Shown here: piece after piece, positions 1 to 8,573 of the stretch
How positions within the stretch are numbered: the stretch's first letter is position 1
Layout of the letters: every line of letters starts with the position of its first letter
From: Pseudomonas sp. NCCP-436
Lineage (GTDB): Bacteria > Pseudomonadota > Gammaproteobacteria > Pseudomonadales > Pseudomonadaceae
Length of the DNA: 64,000 bases
Direction: 5' to 3'
Assembly: GCF_019656335.1 (NCBI RefSeq)
Contig: NZ_BPLZ01000002.1
Location: forward strand, 304,904-368,903
Position numbers and translations under genes: made by a program
Notes under the pieces: generated by a model
Databases searched by the model: none
The model's input: the letters and a program-made list of their open reading frames with translations, nothing else
Told to the model about the DNA's origin: nothing

Positions 1-286
1 CTGATGGCACATTGCTAATATGTGCCTGGACCAGGCTTAAAGGGTGCACCATTGATTGCAGGATGCTGTGCAGCATGGTGTGAGCCTTTAATGCCCAGGC
101 TGAAGCAGGGCAGAAACGCAGTATTGCTTCGGTTTGAGAGACTTGTGAGGGCGGCCGTTGCTGTGAGGAGTCGAGGGGCTGGCGAAGACCACCGAGTGAC
201 AGGGGGCAGGAAAAACGGAGCGGTGTTGCCGGAGACAACGCTCAGGTGCCTATATGGCGGCGTATTGGTCTACCCCAAGCTAAAAC
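1..286. other. Gene-free left edge
   Basis: No protein in any frame here looks real: predicted peptides are low in hydrophobic core and match no family I know. The stretch contains an inverted repeat GGCACAT / ATGTGCC (6-12 and 20-26, 7-nt spacer) and a second, ATGCT / AGCAT, near 63-75. Partial TGCACC and GGTG half-sites around 47-90 faintly recall NtrC sites, but spacing is wrong. It could be the control region of a gene left of the window. Confidence 0.4.
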
Positions 287-1390
287 TTAGGTCAGACGCA
301 GGTGGTTGTCCCATAGTCCTGACGGCAGTTCCAGAGCCTGGGTTGCAATCCGGCAGGCGCGGCAGTCATATAGGCGACAGCGGCCCTGACCGGAGCTGAC
401 TACGAAGCCTTCCGTCACTGCACCTACTCCGGCACAGTCCGGTAACGGTGCGTCCAGGCGCAGTGCGGCACTGTCCAGATCCCAGATATAGAAACGGTTG
501 CCCCGAGGGGCGGTCATGGCCAGCAGGCGTAATTCGTTATGGATTGCGACACTGGCGGTGTACTGGTTCATCGCTGCGCGCTGCAGCTCGTCGAGGGGGA
601 AGGGCTGGTACGGCTGACCGGGGCGCTTGATCGCCAGCAGCGGTACCCTGTCGTCAATATCACCCATGTACTGCTGGCCGCTGACTATGGTGCCGTCGTT
701 TGCCACTGCCAGATGGCGGATGCTGTTCTGCTGATCCGCGAGGTACTCCTTGCTGACCAGGCTACCGTCGCGGCGCATCAGTACCAGGCTGGCTTCCATG
801 GCATCAAGATTCATCTCGATGCGACTTTCGGCCTCGGTGCGAATGCCGCCATTGGCCACCACAAAAGTCTCGCCATCGGGCATCCACAGCAACTGGTGCG
901 GGCCGACGCCGTGGCTGGCATGCTCGCCGTCGCGCTGTAGGTGGCTGCCGTCGAAACGGTAGACACCGATCACGCCGCGACCAGGCTCGAGGGTATCGTT
1001 CTCGGTGCTGTACAGCCACTGGCCGCCCTTGTGAAAAACCGCGTGACCGTTGAAGTGCCGGCCTGCCGGCGTGTGTAGCGTCTGCAGTAGGTTGCCGTCG
1101 CGGGTGTCGATCAGATAGCTCTCGGTGCTTGGCCGGCGGCCAACGAACAGGGCCAGCGGCAGCGCAGGGTGGGGGACTACGTCATGGCAGCGCTCGTTCA
1201 CTCGGGTAGCAAAGGCGCGCCGACCGTCGAGATGGTAACCGACCGCATAGTGCTTACCGTCGGTGTCATCGCGCGCCGACAGCAACAGGGGGCGGGCCGA
1301 TGGACCGAAGAGTGTCCAGCTTCCATAGGCGCCGGCTGCGGCAAGGCCGGCAGCCAGAGCGCCGAGACCGAGCAGGGTTCTGCGTTGCAT
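287..1390 (-). CDS. DUF1513 family protein (exported, propeller-like)
   Basis: A 367-residue protein of the DUF1513 family. It opens with a twin-arginine-like leader (QRRTLLGLGA at residues 2-11, then a hydrophobic Ala/Leu stretch), so it is probably exported folded through Tat. The body has repeated beta-strand-rich segments with DG/GS turns, consistent with a propeller-like fold. It is the last gene of a three-gene leftward operon, starting 2 nt after the imelysin-like gene. In pseudomonads this trio (imelysin, di-haem DUF1111 protein, DUF1513) is associated with iron regulation, so a periplasmic role in iron handling is inferred. Its biochemical function is unknown. Confidence 0.9.
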   Translation of the reverse strand: MQRRTLLGLGALAAGLAAAGAYGSWTLFGPSARPLLLSARDDTDGKHYAVGYHLDGRRAFATRVNERCHDVVPHPALPLALFVGRRPSTESYLIDTRDGNLLQTLHTPAGRHFNGHAVFHKGGQWLYSTENDTLEPGRGVIGVYRFDGSHLQRDGEHASHGVGPHQLLWMPDGETFVVANGGIRTEAESRIEMNLDAMEASLVLMRRDGSLVSKEYLADQQNSIRHLAVANDGTIVSGQQYMGDIDDRVPLLAIKRPGQPYQPFPLDELQRAAMNQYTASVAIHNELRLLAMTAPRGNRFYIWDLDSAALRLDAPLPDCAGVGAVTEGFVVSSGQGRCRLYDCRACRIATQALELPSGLWDNHLRLT

Positions 1391-1392
1391 GC

Positions 1393-2454
1393 TCAGTCTC
1401 CGTCGTGAGCGTTGAAGCCGATTTGCACGCCGAGGGCCCGCGCTAGTTCACCCTGTTGAAGACGGTGCAGGCGGTTGACGCTATCGTAGAGGGCATCCAG
1501 GTTGGTACGGCCAGCCTCGTCGGCTAGCAGTTCGCCGAGCGGACGATCCAGTGCGGCCAGACGCTGGCGGGTGTCTTGGTAAGCCTTGTCGATACGCTGA
1601 CTCAGCTCGGCCTGATCCTTGTTCAGCAGGGACTGAAGGCCGTCGCGGTTGCTGCCGTGCCAGAGCTGTTCGGCACTGGCCAGAGTTGCAGCCATACTTG
1701 TCAGGCTGGCGCTGCTGCGCCAAGCCTCGGCCTGGTAAGGCTGCGGAATCCCCTTGATATCACGGCCCATGGGGGCGCTGAGTTTCTTCTTCAGGCCTTC
1801 AAAGGCACCGAGCTGCACTCGCAACAGTTCGGCGATGGCCTCGCCGGAATCGGCGTAGCGCTCGTTAGGGAAATGTTTCAGCTGCGCGGCCATGCCGTCT
1901 TCGGCTTGCCACTGGCCGAGGATGTCGGCAGCCAATGCCGCCTGATGCTGGCCGATGGCCTGTAGCAGCGGGCAATAACGTGCTTGCTGTTCGGCCTGGG
2001 TCAGATCCAGGCTCGGATCGAACAGCACGTATTCATAGGCGCTCAGGCCCTGTACCACCACGCTGGCCTTGGCCAGATCATCGGCGGTCAATTGCGGCTT
2101 GTTGTCCAGCAGAGTTTCCACCTGGCGGCGCACCAGATTCTTCTTGTCCGGCCAGAATTGGATCTGCCAGGCCCGGTTGCCTTCGGCCAGAGGACCAAGC
2201 AGCAAAGGTTGCAGCGCTGACCAGGCGCTCTGCGCAGCAGCAAAGGCCTGGCGCGCTGCCGGTAGATCGGCATTGCCGGCGCAAAATGCCGTAGCGTTTG
2301 CGGCGAGCTGGCGATCTGTTTCCTGCCAGGTTTTGTAGGCCGGCAGCAGTACACTATCGGCCAGCGAAGCGCTGACCCGCGCTCGGGGGTCTTCCTGAGC
2401 GCAACCGCTCAGGATCAGACCGAGTATCGAGGCGATCAGGGTTCTGTGAAGCAT
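1393..2454 (-). CDS. Imelysin-like (peptidase M75 family) lipoprotein
   Basis: About 353 residues. I chose the ATG at 2454 because an AAGGAG ribosome site lies just upstream and the protein then begins with a lipoprotein signal ending LILSGC (Cys18). The rest is an alpha-helical imelysin-like domain with the conserved QIQFWPD segment (about 97-103). The family GxHxxE motif appears as GLSAYEY (about 136-142), without the usual His, so peptidase or metal activity may be altered. Imelysin-like proteins are linked to periplasmic iron uptake or sensing. Stop and start distances (10 nt from the di-haem gene, 2 nt before the DUF1513 gene) indicate one transcript. Confidence 0.9.
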   Translation of the reverse strand: MLHRTLIASILGLILSGCAQEDPRARVSASLADSVLLPAYKTWQETDRQLAANATAFCAGNADLPAARQAFAAAQSAWSALQPLLLGPLAEGNRAWQIQFWPDKKNLVRRQVETLLDNKPQLTADDLAKASVVVQGLSAYEYVLFDPSLDLTQAEQQARYCPLLQAIGQHQAALAADILGQWQAEDGMAAQLKHFPNERYADSGEAIAELLRVQLGAFEGLKKKLSAPMGRDIKGIPQPYQAEAWRSSASLTSMAATLASAEQLWHGSNRDGLQSLLNKDQAELSQRIDKAYQDTRQRLAALDRPLGELLADEAGRTNLDALYDSVNRLHRLQQGELARALGVQIGFNAHDGD

Positions 2455-2464
2455 GGCAAGCTCC

Positions 2465-3877
2465 TTAGAGGGAGTTGAGGAAAGTGAGCAAGGCGCTGCG
2501 CTCGTCAGCATCGAATTTCAGCACCTGCTGCCTGGCGGCTTCGGCCTCGCCGCCGTGCCAGAGGATGGCTTCCAGCAGGTTGCGAGCCCGGCCGTCATGA
2601 AGGAAGCGAGTGTGACCGCTGACGTTCTGTGTCAGACCGATGCCCCACAGCGGCGCGGTGCGCCATTCCCGGCCATTGGCGAGAAACTCCTCGCGGCCGT
2701 CGGCCAGTCCTTCACCCATGTCATGCAGTAGCAGATCCGTATAGGGCCGGATCAGCAGGTTGGCCAGCTCAGGCTCGGCAGCAGCGGCCGAGGTAGTGAA
2801 GCTGGGGGTATGGCACTTCTGGCAGCCTGCCCGGTAGAACAGCTCCTTGCCTCTGAGCACTTCGGGGGCATCGACTTTTCTCCGCGCCGGTACGCCGAGG
2901 TTGCGGATGTAGAACAGTACGCTGGCAAGAATGTTATCGCTGACCTCCGGTTCACCGCCATGCACTGCCGTCAGGCAGTCAATCTGCGCCTGTGTGCAGT
3001 TGTCGGCAGGAATCAGCGTGCTGGTCAGCCCCATGTCGTTGGCGAAGGCGTCGGCATTTTGCTGGTTGAGCCCGGGTTGACCAGCTTTCCAGCCGAAACG
3101 GCCAAGAACCGTGCGTTGCTGCTGGCGGTCCCAGACCAGGTTGGGTCGGCCGGATATGCCGTCTCCGTCGGCATCGTCCGGGTCGACAGCGGCAAGAATC
3201 GCCTCCTCGGGAATGGCTTCAAGCAGCCCCAGGCCAATCATGGGAGGTGCCACCCGTACCGAGAAGCGGGTTTGCGGATGCATCGGGCCGTAGCCGAGCT
3301 GGCTGATCTGTAGCTCGGGTTTTTCCAGTTCGATCAGCGTTCCGTCGGCAAAACGCACCGGGACGCGGCTGTAGCTTAGTCGTACCCGACCTTCCGGGAG
3401 CACGCCGGGAATCGCCATATCCTGCAGTTGGGTGCCGTAGGTTGGCTCCGGCACCACACCAAGGCGCTTGACCAGCTCCGCCTGACCGGCAGCGGCGGGA
3501 ATCGACAGACGCACCAACAGCGAAGCAGCGCTGCCGGCATCGGCAGCCGGCGGGTGACCACGACCGTCGCGGATATGGCAGTTCTGGCAGGCGTTGGTGT
3601 TGAACAACGGACCGAGGCCGTCGCGTGCGGTGGTGGTGGCCGGCGCAATTACCCAGGGGTTGCGGAAAAAACTGTTGCCCACGGCGAACTCCAGGCGGCG
3701 CTGCGCATTCAGGTTGGCCGAGGGCAGGGAGAAGGCGTTGTGATCAACCTTGCGCACTGTTGCCGCACCGGCTGACAGGGCTTCTCCGGGTTCTGCCGTG
3801 GTGAAGCGGGGGGATTGCTCGCAGGCAGTCAGGTTCAGAACCAGAAGCGGCAGCAGGCAGCGAAAAAACAGCGGCAT
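2465..3877 (-). CDS. Di-haem c-type oxidoreductase, DUF1111 family (lipoprotein)
   Basis: About 470 residues. The N-terminus MPLFFRCLLPLLVLNLTAC is a lipoprotein signal (Cys19); the ATG at 3877 is preferred over an in-frame TTG two codons upstream. Two haem-attachment motifs are present, CQNCH (97-101) and CQKCH (352-356), with the MauG/cytochrome-peroxidase-like DUF1111 layout between them. Such proteins are annotated as di-haem thiol oxidoreductases; the true substrate is unknown. First gene of the leftward operon with the imelysin-like and DUF1513 proteins, and preceded by a Fur-box-like sequence, so induction under iron limitation is likely. Confidence 0.93.
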   Translation of the reverse strand: MPLFFRCLLPLLVLNLTACEQSPRFTTAEPGEALSAGAATVRKVDHNAFSLPSANLNAQRRLEFAVGNSFFRNPWVIAPATTTARDGLGPLFNTNACQNCHIRDGRGHPPAADAGSAASLLVRLSIPAAAGQAELVKRLGVVPEPTYGTQLQDMAIPGVLPEGRVRLSYSRVPVRFADGTLIELEKPELQISQLGYGPMHPQTRFSVRVAPPMIGLGLLEAIPEEAILAAVDPDDADGDGISGRPNLVWDRQQQRTVLGRFGWKAGQPGLNQQNADAFANDMGLTSTLIPADNCTQAQIDCLTAVHGGEPEVSDNILASVLFYIRNLGVPARRKVDAPEVLRGKELFYRAGCQKCHTPSFTTSAAAAEPELANLLIRPYTDLLLHDMGEGLADGREEFLANGREWRTAPLWGIGLTQNVSGHTRFLHDGRARNLLEAILWHGGEAEAARQQVLKFDADERSALLTFLNSL

Positions 3878-3943
3878 CAACAAGCCATCCGGGCAGGCAG
3901 AGGATCTCAGGAGGCAAGATTAGCAGGCTAACGTAATTTAAAT

Positions 3944-3962
3944 AAGATCAATTAGCATTACT
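3944..3962 (-). promoter_or_regulatory. Candidate Fur box upstream of the di-haem operon
   Basis: The minus-strand 19-mer contains TAATGCTAATTGATCTT and matches the classical Fur consensus GATAATGATAATCATTATC at 11 of 19 positions by eye, with the left half much the better (TAATG, TAAT). It lies about 67-85 bp before the di-haem start. The same TAATGCTAAT decamer occurs in the stronger Fur-box candidate at bfd. Alternative: chance AT-rich promoter sequence. Confidence 0.4.
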
Positions 3963-4140
3963 GGCATGGCGCATCGCAGAGGAGTGAGTCCGCACGAATG
4001 TTCAAGACCGCGTAACGCCGTTTCCGCTAAGCTCGGCTTTTTATGGCGTTGATCGGGGCTCTTCAGCGAAGCAGTGGCACGACCTGTTCGCTTGTCACTC
4101 GGCGTAGTCAGTTCCCGGGGAACGCCGGCAAGGAGACTCA

Positions 4141-4851
4141 ATGTCCCGTTATCACGAGTTCGCCCAGGGCGCACGCGACATGCTGCCTATGTTGCTGGGC
4201 GCCATCCCCTTCGGCATCATTTTTGGCAGTCTGGCCGGGGCGGCCGGTCTGGATGTCTGGCAGACGCTGGGCATGTCGGCACTGGTGTTTGCCGGCTCGG
4301 CTCAGTTTATCGCCATCAGTCTGCTGGGGGCTGGCGCCGGTATTGCCGTAGTGCTGCTGACTACTCTCGTGGTGAACCTGCGCCATGCTCTGTACAGCGC
4401 CAGTCTGCAGCCTTATGTGCGTCATCTGCCCAAGCGCTGGCGTATGCCTCTGGCCTTCTGGCTGACCGATGAAGCCTATGCAGTGGTGGTGCAGCGTTAT
4501 GTGGCAAAGGGCGCCGGTAGTTATGGGCACTGGTATTTTCTTGGCGCGGCGCTGGCGATGTATGGCAACTGGCAGCTTTGTACGCTGGCTGGCGTACTGT
4601 TCGGCCAGGCGGTGCCGAATATCGGCGCCTGGGGGTTGGACTTCGCCATGCTGGCTACCTTTATCGGCATTGTCGTGCCGATGTTGCGCAATCGTCCGCA
4701 GGTAGCCGCCGCACTGGTGGCGGCAGCCGTGGCCCTGGCCTGTCATGGCTGGCCATACAAGCTGGGCCTGATGGCGGCAGCGGCCAGCGGTATCATCGTA
4801 GGTGTCTGGCTGGAGCGACGTCGGCCGCTGGCATTGGGAGAGCCCGTCTGA
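4141..4851 (+). CDS. azlC: AzlC family branched-chain amino-acid exporter, large subunit
   Basis: 236 residues, almost entirely hydrophobic with several membrane spans and the AzlC signature region near the N-terminus ([22 protein letters not shown]). AzlC with AzlD forms an inner-membrane exporter of branched-chain amino acids or analogues (LIV-E family). The ATG at 4141 follows AAGGAG at a good distance. Its stop overlaps the azlD start (ATGA), so the two are translationally coupled. No regulator gene is adjacent. The exact substrate cannot be read from sequence. Confidence 0.95.
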   Translation: MSRYHEFAQGARDMLPMLLGAIPFGIIFGSLAGAAGLDVWQTLGMSALVFAGSAQFIAISLLGAGAGIAVVLLTTLVVNLRHALYSASLQPYVRHLPKRWRMPLAFWLTDEAYAVVVQRYVAKGAGSYGHWYFLGAALAMYGNWQLCTLAGVLFGQAVPNIGAWGLDFAMLATFIGIVVPMLRNRPQVAAALVAAAVALACHGWPYKLGLMAAAASGIIVGVWLERRRPLALGEPV

Positions 4852-5180
4852 TGGATATCTGGTTGCTGATCGTCGGCATGCTGGCGATCACCTTCGCCAC
4901 TCGCTACAGCCTGTTTGCCTTTCCCGAGCTGCGCTTCCCGCCGCTGGTCCGTCAGGGGCTGCACTATGTGCCAACGGCGGTGCTGACAGCCATCGTGGTG
5001 CCCGGAATGTTGTTGCCGGACGGTCAGGTCTGGGCTCTTGGGCTGGACAATGCCTATTTGCTGGCGGGGCTGGCGACCATTGCCATTGCTGCCTTCAGCC
5101 GCAATCTGCTGGCGACCATCGGTGGGGGGCTGCTGGTGTTCTTTGCCTTGCGTGCGCTGCTGGGGCAGTTGCCCCTGTAG
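4851..5180 (+). CDS. azlD: AzlD domain protein, small subunit of the exporter
   Basis: 109 residues with about four hydrophobic helices and the AzlD hallmark TRYSLF / AFPELRFPP near residues 18-30, followed by PTAVLTAIVVP. It is the obligate partner of AzlC. The ATG at 4851 overlaps the azlC TGA by 1 nt. Transcription probably ends at the GC-rich hairpin downstream, shared with the convergent HopJ-family gene. Confidence 0.93.
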   Translation: MDIWLLIVGMLAITFATRYSLFAFPELRFPPLVRQGLHYVPTAVLTAIVVPGMLLPDGQVWALGLDNAYLLAGLATIAIAAFSRNLLATIGGGLLVFFALRALLGQLPL

Positions 5181-5213
5181 CACTTGAGGGTCAGGGTGAA
5201 AGAGTAGTATGCC

Positions 5214-5236
5214 CGGGGCGGCCGTCTGGCGCCCCG
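5214..5236. terminator. GC-rich hairpin between convergent azlD and HopJ-family genes
   Basis: Perfect 7-bp arms CGGGGCG (5214-5220) and CGCCCCG (5230-5236) with a 9-nt loop. There is no strong T-run on either side, so it may be a weak bidirectional terminator or an mRNA 3' end. Confidence 0.45.
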
Positions 5237-5246
5237 TGGCGAAAGG

Positions 5247-5588
5247 TCAGGCCTTGCGTCGTAGCGGCGGCTGTTCGAAGCTGACGCCTTCCAGACCGTA
5301 GTTCATCAATGCACGGATATTGCCGTGATCGCTACCGTCCGGTGTGGCAAGGACGCTACGGTAGTGCTCACCGAAAGCGCGCAGGGCTTCATCCTGGCTG
5401 AAACCTTCCAACAGGGCCAGGCCGAGGGTCTTGCACGAGCCTTCGTTCTGCCCAGCGGCATTTTCTACGTCGCCATTGCGAAAGGCGCTGGGCTGGTAGT
5501 CGTAGTGCTCGGCAACGAAGGCCAGGGTCTCGCTGAAGGCGAAATCATCCTGTTGCAGGCGGGCACGCAGCTCGCTCAGGGTGGTCAT
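5247..5588 (-). CDS. HopJ-type family protein
   Basis: 113 residues of the family named after the P. syringae HopJ type III effector. It is acidic and soluble, with conserved DF.FSETLAFV (about 15-26), a glycine/asparagine segment (NGDVENAAGQNEGSCK) and HGNIRALMNYG. The family is common in free-living bacteria that lack plant-effector secretion, so the name is probably historical and the role unknown. The start codon overlaps the stop of the upstream DUF1244 gene (ATGA), so both are made from one message. No type III secretion genes lie nearby. Confidence 0.9.
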   Translation of the reverse strand: MTTLSELRARLQQDDFAFSETLAFVAEHYDYQPSAFRNGDVENAAGQNEGSCKTLGLALLEGFSQDEALRAFGEHYRSVLATPDGSDHGNIRALMNYGLEGVSFEQPPLRRKA

Positions 5589-5878
5589 CAGTGCTTTCCT
5601 TTTTCGAATGCAGCCTTCTGCTCGGCAGAGGCCTCCTTCTGGTACCTGGCTTTCCAGTCGGCATAGGGCATGCCGTAGATGGTTTCCCGGGCCTGGTCGA
5701 CGCTGACTTCTAAGCCCAGGTCATCGGCGGCAGCCTTGTACCACTTGGACAGGCAGTTGCGGCAGAAACCGGCCAGGTTCATCAGGTCGATATTCTGTAC
5801 ATCGGGACGGGTGCGCAGGTGTTGAACCAGGGCGCGGAAGGCGGCAGCTTCCACTTCGAGACGTTCTTGTTCGGTCAT
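5588..5878 (-). CDS. DUF1244 family protein
   Basis: 96 residues, small and helical, with the DUF1244 core LMNLAGFCRNCLSKWY (about 33-48) containing a CxxC pair, then the Asp/Gly-Met-Pro-Tyr-Ala-Asp-Trp segment near 68-76. The cysteines could bind metal or form a disulphide, but function is unknown. Translationally coupled to the HopJ-family gene. It follows folX by only 65 bp on the same strand, so it may share the pterin transcript. Confidence 0.9.
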   Translation of the reverse strand: MTEQERLEVEAAAFRALVQHLRTRPDVQNIDLMNLAGFCRNCLSKWYKAAADDLGLEVSVDQARETIYGMPYADWKARYQKEASAEQKAAFEKGKH

Positions 5879-5943
5879 GCGGGCTCTCCAGAGGGCGAGG
5901 ACTGGCGGCGATGATAAGAGCGCCTTGGGGCAGCTTCAAGCTG

Positions 5944-6315
5944 TCAGCGGTGACCTGCCAGGGTGATCGATACTGACTCGGCAAAGCGCAGGGCATGGGG
6001 CTTGTCCACCTCCACTTCAGCGTAGCGCACGGCCTGGTGGGTCATGACCAGATCCAGGATTTCCTGGGTCAGGCGCTCGAGCAGGGCGAAACGGTTGCCC
6101 TCCACGTGGGCGATGATCGCCTTGGTGATGGTCCGGTAGTTCAGGGCATGTTCGATGTCGTTAACCTGCACAGCATCCTCGGCCGAATAGAGGATGGTCA
6201 GGTTGATCAGCACGTCCTGCTTGTTATTGATCTCTTCTTCCTTGATACCAACATAGGTTCGCAGGCGCAGATCCTTGACGCGAATGCGCGCCATTCCAGG
6301 CTCCAGTCGAGGCAT
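5944..6315 (-). CDS. folX: Dihydroneopterin triphosphate 2'-epimerase FolX
   Basis: 123 residues and very similar in pattern to E. coli Fol[20 protein letters not shown], then ALNYRTITK and a C-terminal [13 protein letters not shown]. FolX epimerises dihydroneopterin triphosphate to the monapterin form, feeding tetrahydromonapterin synthesis with FolM. The start at 6315 overlaps the folE stop (ATGA). An internal ATG at 6294 with a GGAG site six bases upstream is an alternative start giving 116 residues. Dihydroneopterin aldolase FolB is a related fold, but the [10 protein letters not shown] signature favours FolX. Confidence 0.93.
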   Translation of the reverse strand: MPRLEPGMARIRVKDLRLRTYVGIKEEEINNKQDVLINLTILYSAEDAVQVNDIEHALNYRTITKAIIAHVEGNRFALLERLTQEILDLVMTHQAVRYAEVEVDKPHALRFAESVSITLAGHR

Positions 6316-6875
6316 CAGCTGTTCCGTCCGATCAGTTGTAGAAATTCGTGGCGGGTGTTGTAGGAATCGCGGAAGGCGCCGAGCATTACCGAGCTGCTCA
6401 TTACCGAGTTCTGTTTCTCCACCCCGCGCATCATCATGCACATGTGTTTGGCTTCGATCACTACGGCCACACCAGCAGCATGGGTAACCTGCTGCACCGC
6501 GTCTGCAATCTGCTTGGTCAGGTTTTCCTGGATTTGCAGGCGGCGGGCGTACATGTCAACGATTCGAGCCACCTTGGAAAGCCCAAGTACCTTGCCGGTG
6601 GGAATGTAGGCCACATGGGCCTTGCCGATGAAGGGCAGCAGATGGTGCTCGCACAGCGAGTACAGCTCAATGTCCCGGACGATCACCATTTCATCATTGT
6701 CCGACTCGAACAATGCGCCGTTGACGATTTCTTCCAGCGACTGCTGGTAGCCACGGCATAGGTACTGCATGGCCTTGGCAGCGCGCTTGGGGGTGTCGCG
6801 CAGACCTTCACGTGCAGGATCTTCGCCGAGGCCTTTGAGAATTTCGTGGTAATGCTGGGAAAGGGGTTCGCTCAT
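6315..6875 (-). CDS. folE: GTP cyclohydrolase I FolE
   Basis: 186 residues, a usual length. It converts GTP to 7,8-dihydroneopterin triphosphate, the first step of pterin synthesis. Zinc and catalytic residues are in place: CEHHLLPF with Cys75 and His78, and Cys146 in the segment [11 protein letters not shown]. The QNSVMSSS stretch follows. Sits between folM upstream (21 bp) and folX downstream (overlapping), which points to tetrahydromonapterin rather than folate as the main product of this copy; another GTP cyclohydrolase may exist elsewhere. Confidence 0.96.
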   Translation of the reverse strand: MSEPLSQHYHEILKGLGEDPAREGLRDTPKRAAKAMQYLCRGYQQSLEEIVNGALFESDNDEMVIVRDIELYSLCEHHLLPFIGKAHVAYIPTGKVLGLSKVARIVDMYARRLQIQENLTKQIADAVQQVTHAAGVAVVIEAKHMCMMMRGVEKQNSVMSSSVMLGAFRDSYNTRHEFLQLIGRNS

Positions 6876-6896
6876 GATGGTTTCCTGGGGCCTGGC

Positions 6897-7607
6897 TCAC
6901 TTGAGGTGGCGGCCGCCGTTGAGGGTAAGTGTGGTGCCGGTCAGGTAGGGGTTGTCCAGCAGGTAGCGCAGGCTTTGGTAGAACACTTGCGGACCGGGCT
7001 CGATGCCCAGCGTCGATTTGGCCAGAGCCCGGGCACGGTAGTCGGCGTCGTCACCTTCGTTGAACATCAGCAGGGCCGGGGCGATGCTGTTGACCTTGAT
7101 ATGCGGGGCCAGGCGTGCAGCAAAGGACAGGGTAAGGCTTTCCAGACCGGCTTTGCTGGCGCAATAGGCCGGGCGGCGGGCACTGCCCTTGCGCACTACG
7201 TCGTCGCTGACATGAATGATGTCCGCCGGCTGCGAGCGCTGTAGCAGTTCACTGCAGTGCAGGTTGATCAGGTAGGGCGCGAGCATGTGCACGCTGAACA
7301 GGCGGCGGAAGGCTTCTGCCTCTTCTCCCGGATCTTCCTTCAGCCATTGCGAGGCATTGTGGACGATGGCTCGCAGACCGCTGCATTGTCGTTTCAAGGC
7401 GTCGATGAAGGAAAGAATACCGGCTTCATCGCTGAAGTCGGCCTGCAGCGCAAGGGCGCCGCGTTCGCGTAGCCGGGCGATGGCTGGGCGTTCCTGGCGG
7501 TAGCTGACGATTACTGCCTCACCATCCTCCAGCAGGCGTTCGGCGCAATACAGGCCGACACGCTGGCCGGCGCCGGTGATCAGAATGGGGAAGCGGGCAG
7601 CGTTCAT
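6897..7607 (-). CDS. folM: Dihydromonapterin reductase FolM (short-chain dehydrogenase)
   Basis: About 236 residues from the ATG at 7607 (MNAARFPILITGAG), chosen because the Rossmann strand then starts where SDR proteins normally do; the longer reading frame upstream has no support. TGAGQRVG (11-18) has the Arg typical of FolM NADPH binding, and the catalytic pair is YCASK (Tyr148, Lys152). FolM reduces dihydromonapterin to the tetrahydro form, the cofactor used by pseudomonad phenylalanine hydroxylase. It is the first gene of folM-folE-folX, which encodes the set. Confidence 0.93.
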   Translation of the reverse strand: MNAARFPILITGAGQRVGLYCAERLLEDGEAVIVSYRQERPAIARLRERGALALQADFSDEAGILSFIDALKRQCSGLRAIVHNASQWLKEDPGEEAEAFRRLFSVHMLAPYLINLHCSELLQRSQPADIIHVSDDVVRKGSARRPAYCASKAGLESLTLSFAARLAPHIKVNSIAPALLMFNEGDDADYRARALAKSTLGIEPGPQVFYQSLRYLLDNPYLTGTTLTLNGGRHLK

Positions 7608-7783
7608 GGCGGACTCTTGCAGGGTACGACGTGGCCTGGCTATCGCCTGTGGATAGTCAGACCGCCTGGCCAATGGTCCACAAAGCTATATGAGCACTGC
7701 AGTGAGTACAACCATGCGGCATGTATGGCTTTCTCTATCGCGGAGAGATTACGGCCTGGAGTTACCAAAGGGCCTGCCCGCTG

Positions 7784-8407
7784 CTAGCCAGCGGCTCGGT
7801 GGGGCTGGCCGGCAGCTGCGCCATTGTGTTGCAGCGCTTGATGCTGCTCGAACAAATACTGGAGCAACAACTGTTCGTCTTTGGCCTGACGGGCAACCAG
7901 GCGGTAGGCGTAACGCTTCCGGCTGACGCGCCGCACCAACCAGAGCTGCAGACATACCAGGCGCTGCCGTGGCAGCAGCAACCGCAGAGTCGGATTCGCT
8001 GCCGGGGTGGCTGAGCCAGTGTTGTGCACCAGCATGCCATCGTGCGACAGCTCCACTACCTGTAGGTCGCTGGTGTTTCCCTGCTCGTCCAGCAGCTGTA
8101 GTGGGGAAGAGGGCGACATACGCCAGGGGCGTTCGCTGTTGCTTCCCTCGAAGATTTGTGGAGCGCCCAGTTCCAAGCGCGGCGCGTCACTACCTTCCCG
8201 AACCAGATGCAGGGGAAAGCTCAGATGCTGTTCGTGCTGGCGGGTGTTTAGGGTCAGTTGCCCAGCCTCGTCCAACCGGCCCAGCAGCTCGCTCAGTTGT
8301 TCGCCAAGCTTCGGCTGTGCCTCGGCCTGTGGACGACTGGGCGGGTCGGCAAGGATCTGCTGGATATAGTCCAGCTCGTCCTGGGTTAGCAGAGGATTAC
8401 TCGGCAT
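7784..8407 (-). CDS. PilZ-like domain protein (tentative)
   Basis: About 207 residues from the ATG at 8407 (MPSNPLLTQDELDYIQ); an ATG at 8440 adds 11 residues and cannot be excluded because neither has a clear ribosome site. The N-terminal third is a short helix and linker. The C-terminal part has a PilZ-like pattern: ERPWR, then VELSHDGMLV resembling the [D/N]xSxxG motif, and an ending YRLVARQAKDEQLLLQYLF. The RxxxR c-di-GMP motif is degenerate, so ligand binding is uncertain. The gene is divergent from the flavodoxin and precedes folM by 176 bp. Confidence 0.75.
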   Translation of the reverse strand: MPSNPLLTQDELDYIQQILADPPSRPQAEAQPKLGEQLSELLGRLDEAGQLTLNTRQHEQHLSFPLHLVREGSDAPRLELGAPQIFEGSNSERPWRMSPSSPLQLLDEQGNTSDLQVVELSHDGMLVHNTGSATPAANPTLRLLLPRQRLVCLQLWLVRRVSRKRYAYRLVARQAKDEQLLLQYLFEQHQALQHNGAAAGQPHRAAG

Positions 8408-8573
8408 CAGATCGACTCGGCAGGATCCTTGATGTTTCATCAGACCAGCTTCTATCGCGGGAGTTTGCTACGTTCGTCAGCTTTTGGGGTGGTTGCCTGC
8501 GCCAGTAAATCCGGGACGGCAGGCTTACTTGGGGCATAATGCCCGGCGTTTTCTCTGAAACACTGGAGTTGTC

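Noticed and set aside
1..30. Sigma-54 promoter (TGGCAC...TTGC) at the left edge
   Set aside because: The spacing between the GG and GC elements is wrong on both strands.
5247..5588. Type III secretion effector based on the HopJ name
   Set aside because: No chaperone, secretion genes or hrp box nearby; the family is widespread in non-pathogens.
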